NCBI GenBank assembly: GCA_040512755.1
Contig: JBEVEP010000008.1
Coordinates: forward strand, 1 to 6,943
Direction of reading: 5' to 3'
From: JBEVEP01 sp040512755
Lineage (GTDB): Bacteria; Pseudomonadota; Alphaproteobacteria; Rhizobiales; Rhizobiaceae
DNA length: 6,943 nt
A model generated the notes under the pieces. The model was given only the letters and a program-made list of their open reading frames with translations. It did not search any database and was not told where the DNA came from. Positions 1 through 3,879 of this stretch are shown here, in pieces (positions within the stretch are counted from its first letter, which is position 1; every line of letters begins with the position of its first letter). Both the position numbers and the translations under genes were made by a program.

Positions 1-153
1 CTCGGCCTTGAAACCGCGCGAGCGACCGGGCGCCGGTCTGCCGTCACGCGTGACCCAGTCGCGGAATTGCGTCTCCGACCGGACGAATTTTCCGCCGTGT
101 CTCTCGGGTTGGTAGGACTGTCGGCGCCAGACACCTTCGATCAGCGTTCCCAT
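1..153 (-). CDS. yqjG: Glutathionyl-hydroquinone reductase (xi-class GST), N-terminal part only
   Basis: Only the first 51 codons are present; the gene runs off the left edge. The translation opens MGTLIEGVW, then shows HGGKFVRSETQFRDWVT and ends RGFKAE. This matches the start of the YqjG/COG0435 family, which typically reads M-G-L-L-x-x-G-x-W, then a G-G-x-F-x-R segment, an F-R-x-W-[VI]-T segment and G-F-x-A-E. Family members reduce glutathionyl-hydroquinones, using glutathione, in the cytosol; they help detoxify quinones and recycle aromatic breakdown products. The catalytic Cys-Pro-Trp motif lies some 15 residues further on and is outside the window, so activity cannot be judged. The ATG at 151-153 is supported by the family start and by AGAAGG (complement of 162-167) eight bases upstream. 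The gene is transcribed away from the acetyltransferase gene at 456. Confidence 0.9.
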   Translation of the reverse strand, partial: MGTLIEGVWRRQSYQPERHGGKFVRSETQFRDWVTRDGRPAPGRSRGFKAE

Positions 154-204
154 GAACGTTCCCTTCTGCCCGTCGGCCACCACTACACGCCGCCCACAGG
201 GTAG

Positions 205-233
205 AATTTAGGTCAGATCGGCGGAACGCCCAA
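205..233 (-). promoter_or_regulatory. Weak candidate promoter for the GST gene
   Basis: On the minus strand, TTGGGC (complement of 228-233) is followed after exactly 17 bases by TAAATT (complement of 205-210). These match the sigma-70 consensus hexamers at 3 of 6 and 4 of 6 positions. The -10 element would lie about 50 bases upstream of the ATG at 153, which is a sensible distance. The match is modest and could be chance; alphaproteobacterial promoters often depart from the consensus. Confidence 0.2.
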
Positions 234-260
234 CCGCTCGTATCGGAACAGTTTGTCTCC

Positions 261-276
261 GCGGCGGATACGCCGC
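261..276. repeat. Perfect 6-bp inverted repeat, GCGGCG-GATA-CGCCGC
   Basis: The arms GCGGCG (261-266) and CGCCGC (271-276) are perfectly complementary around a GATA loop. No T-run follows on either strand, so it is not a classical terminator. It lies about 110 bases upstream of the GST start and 180 upstream of the acetyltransferase start, so it could be a regulator site or simply a G+C-rich chance hairpin. Confidence 0.35.
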
Positions 277-455
277 ATCTCGCGAAGAAAATGCCCGATG
301 GACGCGCGCGCATTTTGATGCTAGCGGGCGTCTGATGACGACCTTCTGCGCACTCCGGATTGACCGACGACGAATGGGCGCCCGCGCTTAACTGCGCGTT
401 GGCCGACCAGCCGCTTCTTGCGGCGCCTGTTTCTCTTCGCACCGGATGCAAGACC

Positions 456-974
456 ATGAATGCTGCCGACGTCATCTACCTGCCGGAAGATCCGGCGCAT
501 GACTCCGAAATCGATCATATCAATGAAGAGGCCTTCGGCCCGGGGCGCTTCACACGCGCGGCCTACAAAATCCGCGAAGGCGGCCCGCACGAACGGGCGC
601 TGTCCTTCGTGGCCATGCATAACGGCGCGGTCGTCGCGTCGGTCCGGCTGACCCGGGTGGCCGCCGGCATGGGTAGGGCGCTGCTTCTTGGTCCGCTCGC
701 CGTTCGCCCAACCTACAAGAATATCGGCATCGGCCGGAAACTGGTGAGGATGGCGCTGACCGCAGCCGAGAAGGCCGGTGCTCCGGCAGTCATTCTCGTC
801 GGCGACGAACCCTACTACGGGCCGCTCGGCTTCAAGAAAATTCCGCGGGGACAAATCTCGATGCCGCGGCCCGTCGATCTGGACCGGTTGCTGGCGGTCG
901 AGATCGAGCCCGGTGCGGTGGCGTTGCTGTCAGGAATGGTCGAGCACGAGGAGAGGGCAAAAGTGGAGGCGTAG
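456..974 (+). CDS. GNAT-family N-acetyltransferase (COG3153-like)
   Basis: A 172-residue protein of normal length for a single-domain GNAT enzyme, which transfers an acetyl group from acetyl-CoA to an amine. The N-terminal AFGPGRFTRAAYKIREGG (26-43) is typical of the alphaproteobacterial COG3153 subgroup. Motif A is LLLGPLAVRPTYKNIGIGRKLV (76-97), containing the pyrophosphate-binding loop K88-N-I-G91-I-G93; the usual first Gln/Arg is replaced by Lys. The second signature is ILVGDEPYYGPLGFKK (113-128). The substrate is unknown: members of this group acetylate small molecules or proteins and none can be chosen from sequence. The ATG at 456 is preferred because the protein then starts where the family starts; a TTG at 360 would add 32 residues unlike it. 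The ribosome site is poor (GGA about nine bases upstream). The gene runs alone and converges on the VapC-like toxin gene, with 21 bases between the stops. Confidence 0.9.
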   Translation: MNAADVIYLPEDPAHDSEIDHINEEAFGPGRFTRAAYKIREGGPHERALSFVAMHNGAVVASVRLTRVAAGMGRALLLGPLAVRPTYKNIGIGRKLVRMALTAAEKAGAPAVILVGDEPYYGPLGFKKIPRGQISMPRPVDLDRLLAVEIEPGAVALLSGMVEHEERAKVEA

Positions 975-995
975 TTAGCCCGCCAGGGAGGACCA

Positions 996-1412
996 TTACT
1001 CCAAGACTGAACTGAATGGATCGAGGACGGCAACGCCGCTCGATGAAAAATGCCTGACGTTCCGCGTCACGACCGTGAGACCATGTTCGAGCGCTGTCGC
1101 TGCAATTTGCAGGTCGGCGCTATGATTGCCGATAGCCGCGCTCAGCTGTCCCCAGCGCCGGCTCGAACCGAGGTCGAACGGCAGAATCCGGTTGCCATAC
1201 ATTGCGAGCAGGCGATCAAGCCAAACCGATAACTGCGTGGCGAAGTCTGGATCTTGAACGCTTTTGAGCGCGATGCCGCGTTCGATTTCTCCAACGCTGA
1301 CAACGCTGATGAAAAGATCACTCGTTCGCTGAGCGGCGATCCATGTTTCAAGTCTAGGCGCTCGCTGACGCTTCCGCAGTGCCGAGAGGACGTCAGTATC
1401 GATCACGTACAT
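996..1412 (-). CDS. vapC: PIN-domain toxin ribonuclease, VapC/FitB-like
   Basis: A 138-residue protein, full length for a VapC toxin, which cleaves RNA (often initiator tRNA or rRNA) in a metal-dependent way and stops translation until the antitoxin blocks it. The PIN active-site residues are all visible: D5 in MYVIDTDVLSAL, E42 in VVSVGEIERG, D100 in NHSADLQIAATA, and N118 in VVTRNVRHF. The wording IDTDVLSALRK and GEIERGI places it in the large proteobacterial group that pairs with Phd- or Arc-type antitoxins. It follows the antitoxin gene by 20 bases and has no strong ribosome site (a G-rich GGGCGG lies just upstream), consistent with coupled translation from the antitoxin. The RNA target cannot be read from the sequence. 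The open frame and complete active site suggest a working toxin. Confidence 0.92.
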   Translation of the reverse strand: MYVIDTDVLSALRKRQRAPRLETWIAAQRTSDLFISVVSVGEIERGIALKSVQDPDFATQLSVWLDRLLAMYGNRILPFDLGSSRRWGQLSAAIGNHSADLQIAATALEHGLTVVTRNVRHFSSSGVAVLDPFSSVLE

Positions 1413-1432
1413 TTGCCGCCCGATCCCGCGCG

Positions 1433-1690
1433 TCAGAATTCGACATCGCGATGGCGCACATCGGGTCGTTCAAATTCGCCGTCATCTCTAGGCATTGCGA
1501 GCAACATTTCCGCCAACGACGGCGCCTCGGCTTGCTCCAAACGCTGCAAGCGTTCGAACTGAACCGCATCGACAATGACGACAGCGGCCCGGCCGTGCTT
1601 GGTCACGGTCTGCGGTTCATTTCGCGCGGCTTCCACGACCGCGCTGAAGTGGTTTTTTGCGTCCTGAACGGACCATGTAGACCGATGCAT
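1433..1690 (-). CDS. Phd/YefM-family antitoxin
   Basis: An 85-residue protein starting MHRSTWSVQDAKNHFSAVVEAARNEPQ. This is the Phd/YefM (PF02604) N-terminal DNA-binding fold: a Trp-x-x-x-x-A-K-x-x-F segment, then TVTKHGRAAVVIVDAVQFERL (28-48), which matches the family's [IV]-T-[KR]-[HN]-G-[RK]-x-x-[AV]-V-[IL] strand. The C-terminal part (about 52-85), rich in acidic residues and Arg and ending RHRDVEF, is the expected toxin-wrapping tail, which is usually disordered and protease-sensitive. Such antitoxins neutralise the PIN toxin by occupying its active-site groove and repress their own operon by binding the promoter. The start at 1688-1690 lies a few bases after an AGG-containing segment on the minus strand. 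It is the first gene of the pair, the usual order. Confidence 0.92.
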   Translation of the reverse strand: MHRSTWSVQDAKNHFSAVVEAARNEPQTVTKHGRAAVVIVDAVQFERLQRLEQAEAPSLAEMLLAMPRDDGEFERPDVRHRDVEF

Positions 1691-1704
1691 GTTGTCGCCT
1701 AAAA

Positions 1705-1727
1705 TAGCCAGAAATTCTAGCCAGAAT
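1705..1727 (-). promoter_or_regulatory. Candidate autoregulatory operator of the toxin-antitoxin pair
   Basis: Between the antitoxin start and its likely promoter lies the 9-base direct repeat TAGCCAGAA at 1705-1713 and 1718-1726, start-to-start distance 13. The same segment also folds as inverted arms: AGAA-A-TTCT at 1710-1718 and ATTCT-AGCC-AGAAT at 1714-1727. Phd/YefM antitoxins bind short palindromic or repeated sites that overlap their own promoter. This block overlaps the end of the proposed -10 element and covers the expected transcription start, so it is well placed for repression. Binding itself is inference. Confidence 0.5.
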
Positions 1728-1753
1728 ATGGGATCAAAACATCACTTGGTCAA
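1725..1753 (-). promoter_or_regulatory. Candidate sigma-70 promoter of the toxin-antitoxin operon
   Basis: On the minus strand, TTGACC (complement of 1748-1753; 5 of 6 consensus positions) is followed after exactly 17 bases by CATATT (complement of 1725-1730; 4 of 6). The -10 hexamer lies about 35 bases before the antitoxin ATG, leaving a short leader. The surrounding 1681-1740 block is about 42% G+C by hand count, clearly lower than the neighbouring operon, as expected of a promoter region or of acquired DNA. Confidence 0.5.
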
Positions 1754-1791
1754 GTTAGCGTGCCCGCGATCAACGATCGGCCCGCCTTGCC

Positions 1792-3858
1792 CTACCTTCC
1801 CTCCCGGTACCACATCGAGCCAAGTGCGAACAGCAGCAGAGCAAGGCCGAAGAAACCGGCGAACAGCGGTACTCGACGGACCGCCTTGAGCACACTGTCG
1901 GACGTGGTGCGCAGGCCGATCCAGTCGCGGCCGGAAGCGTCGCCCGCGGAACGCACCGGCACGATACCGGGCAGTGTGACGCCGGTCAGGCCCGCCACCC
2001 TGCGAACGCTGCCGCCGCTTTCTTCGGCGACGGGACGCAGCACTTCGGTTGAGGAGACCGTATCGGCGAATTCCGGTGCATTGATTGGCCCGACATGGGC
2101 GAGCGCCTTCAGGTCGCCGTTACCGATCTGATAGAGGCCGATCTCGTTGGTCTGGACGCTGCCCGTGAACACTCCCGGACTTTCGGCTGTCAGCGTCACG
2201 TTGAGCGTCTTGCCCGACGGCGTGATCACGAGAGCGGGGCCGGGATCGTCGCGCATAGTCTGGCGCCGCACGTCGAGCGTCATGCCCCGGCCGGCGGCCG
2301 TCAACCGCTCTTCCTCCAACTCGGGTTCTTTCATCAGCCAGTGCGCGATGCGGCGGTAGAGCGCGACGTGCGGACCACCACCTTCGAAGCCGCGGGCCCA
2401 CAGCCAACCCTGATCGGACAGGAACATGCCGACCCGGCCTTCGCCTTTGCGGTTAAGCACCAGGAGCGGCTTGTCATCCGGCCCCTTCATGACGATTTCG
2501 CCCTCCGGGTTGTCGATGCCGATGAGGCGGAACCAGCGGCTCCAGTGAGGCGGCTCCGAAGCGGAGCCTTCCAGCCCACGTGTGACGGGGTGGCGCTTGC
2601 CAGTCTCGGTTAACCGCGGATAGAACCCTTGCTCAAGGACTTCGCCTGAGGGCAGGCCCGGAAGCGCGGCAATCAAGGGCGTGCGCGCGATCGACTGTTC
2701 GCCGGCATATTCCGGGCCGGCGGCGATCAACAGGGCGCCGCCTTTTTCCACATATTCGGCGATATAGTCGTAATAGAGGATCGGCAGCACGTCCCGGTGC
2801 TGATAGCGATCGAAGATGATCAGGTCGAAATCGTTGATCTTTTCGACGAAGAGTTCGCGCGTCGGAAAAGCAATCAGCGATAACTCGTTGATTGGCGTGC
2901 CATCCTGCTTCTCCGGCGGCCGCAGGATCGTGAAATGCACCAGGTCCACCGAAGCGTCGGACTTGAGCAGGTTGCGCCAGGTCCGCTCACCGGCATGGGG
3001 CTCTCCCGACACCAGCAACACTCGCAGGTTCTCGCGGATGCCGTCAATGAGCGCGACCGCACGATTGTTGGCTTCGGTGAGTTCGCCCTGCACGGGATCA
3101 ATTGCGAGCTCAATGATATTGCGGCCGGCGCCCGGAATCACGATTTCGAGCGGCGTCTCCTGCCCGATCTGGGCTTGTTCCACCGATTGCTGTTCGCCAT
3201 TGACTGACACGCGCACGTCGACCGTCCCGCTGTCGCCCTCGGTGTCGATGACGCGGTATGTCAGTTCCAGCGGCTTGCCGACAATGCCGAAGCGCGGCGC
3301 CTTCTCGAAGCGGATGCGGCGGTCGCGCTCACCTTCATCGCCCGTGATCAGTGCATGCAGAGGGTAGGGCAGCGCGGAAGTGGTGCCGGGGACATCGTGC
3401 ACCTGTCCATCCGTCACCATGACAGCGCCGGCGATACGAGATGGCGGGACATCGCGGAATGCACCCTCCAGTGCGCCGAACAGGCGGGTCTCGGTGCGTT
3501 CGTCGGCTGCCTCGCCCCGGCCAGCTTCGACGACACGCACATCGAACTGTTTGAACCGGCCCAGCCGTTGCTGCAGGCCCGCGACTGCTGCATTGGTTTC
3601 ACCAGTGCGTGCGCCGATATCCTGGCTCTGGCTGCGGTCAACGATCAGGGCCACCACGCTTTTTAGGGGTTCCCGCTCTTCGTCGAGCATGACCGGGTTG
3701 AGAAGCGCCGCTGCCAGCGCCAGGAGCGCGGCCAGACGAAAAATCGCGCCGCGCTGGCGAAACCAAAGGCCGACGAGCGCCATAAGGAGCACCGGCGCCA
3801 GGAGAGCGATGAGCCATGGCCAGTCCAAAAGCGGTTCGAAGGCGATCGACCAGTTCAT
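1792..3858 (-). CDS. Membrane-anchored vWA-like / glutamine-amidotransferase-like protein (COG5426 type)
   Basis: A 688-residue protein of a family common in alphaproteobacteria next to DUF58 and DUF4159 genes. Two membrane helices lie at about 14-33 and 39-57, joined by a basic loop (FRQRGAIFR). Then comes a vWA-like region (about 67-170) with an intact metal-site signature, D74-R-S76-Q-S78 in ALIVDRSQSQ, and VMVTDG (146-151) as the later strand. A beta-sandwich-like segment spans about 182-272. A class I glutamine-amidotransferase-like region (PF07090-like) spans about 276-505, including DFDLIIFDRYQ, YVEKGGALLIAAGPEYAG and HWSRWFRLIG. A second beta-rich stretch (515-600) precedes a C-terminal helix (664-683) ending in YREGR. 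The charge pattern puts most of the protein in the periplasm. It has no cysteine, so it cannot be a working Cys amidotransferase. It lies 21 bases after the 940-residue gene with a weak ribosome site, implying coupled translation, and is the last gene of the operon seen here. The role is presumably with a MoxR ATPase, but no substrate is known to me. Confidence 0.92.
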   Translation of the reverse strand: MNWSIAFEPLLDWPWLIALLAPVLLMALVGLWFRQRGAIFRLAALLALAAALLNPVMLDEEREPLKSVVALIVDRSQSQDIGARTGETNAAVAGLQQRLGRFKQFDVRVVEAGRGEAADERTETRLFGALEGAFRDVPPSRIAGAVMVTDGQVHDVPGTTSALPYPLHALITGDEGERDRRIRFEKAPRFGIVGKPLELTYRVIDTEGDSGTVDVRVSVNGEQQSVEQAQIGQETPLEIVIPGAGRNIIELAIDPVQGELTEANNRAVALIDGIRENLRVLLVSGEPHAGERTWRNLLKSDASVDLVHFTILRPPEKQDGTPINELSLIAFPTRELFVEKINDFDLIIFDRYQHRDVLPILYYDYIAEYVEKGGALLIAAGPEYAGEQSIARTPLIAALPGLPSGEVLEQGFYPRLTETGKRHPVTRGLEGSASEPPHWSRWFRLIGIDNPEGEIVMKGPDDKPLLVLNRKGEGRVGMFLSDQGWLWARGFEGGGPHVALYRRIAHWLMKEPELEEERLTAAGRGMTLDVRRQTMRDDPGPALVITPSGKTLNVTLTAESPGVFTGSVQTNEIGLYQIGNGDLKALAHVGPINAPEFADTVSSTEVLRPVAEESGGSVRRVAGLTGVTLPGIVPVRSAGDASGRDWIGLRTTSDSVLKAVRRVPLFAGFFGLALLLFALGSMWYREGR

Positions 3859-3878
3859 GTGAAGACCCAGTCCGCCAT
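3855..3878 (-). other. Seven-codon mini-ORF bridging the two large membrane-protein genes
   Basis: In the 21-base gap after the TAG of the 940-residue gene, an ATG (3876-3878) opens the frame M-A-D-W-V-F-T and stops at TGA (3855-3857), which overlaps the ATG of the next gene as ATGA. It could hand terminating ribosomes to a start codon that lacks a good ribosome site, but with no ribosome site of its own it may be coincidence. Confidence 0.2.
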
Positions 3879-3879
3879 G

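Larger units (their letters stand above)
154..455. other. Divergent intergenic region between the GST and acetyltransferase genes
   Basis: About 300 bases without a credible gene, lying between two divergently transcribed genes, so it should hold both promoters. I see a weak minus-strand promoter candidate (205-233), a perfect 6-bp inverted repeat (261-276) and a short CG-alternating run near 303-310. An open frame on the plus strand extends from a TTG at 360 into the acetyltransferase, but the added residues do not look like the family. No tRNA-like cloverleaf, T-run terminator or insertion-sequence end was recognised. Confidence 0.6.

Noticed and set aside
223..272. GGAAC motifs at 223-227 and 245-249 as EcfG-type (general stress) promoter -35 elements
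   Set aside because: No CGTT-like -10 element occurs at the required 16-19 base distance from either GGAAC.
360..455. Upstream extension of the acetyltransferase frame from a TTG, adding 32 residues
   Set aside because: The added residues do not resemble the GNAT N-terminus, there is no ribosome site, and the internal ATG at 456 puts the start where the family normally begins.
456..1412. A GNAT-type toxin-antitoxin system linking the acetyltransferase to the neighbouring antitoxin
   Set aside because: The acetyltransferase is on the opposite strand, has ordinary COG3153 motifs, and the antitoxin sits next to a complete PIN toxin, its expected partner.
1767..1779. Hairpin CGATC-AAC-GATCG as a terminator after the membrane-protein gene
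   Set aside because: Only five base pairs with no T-run following on the minus strand; too weak to call a terminator.
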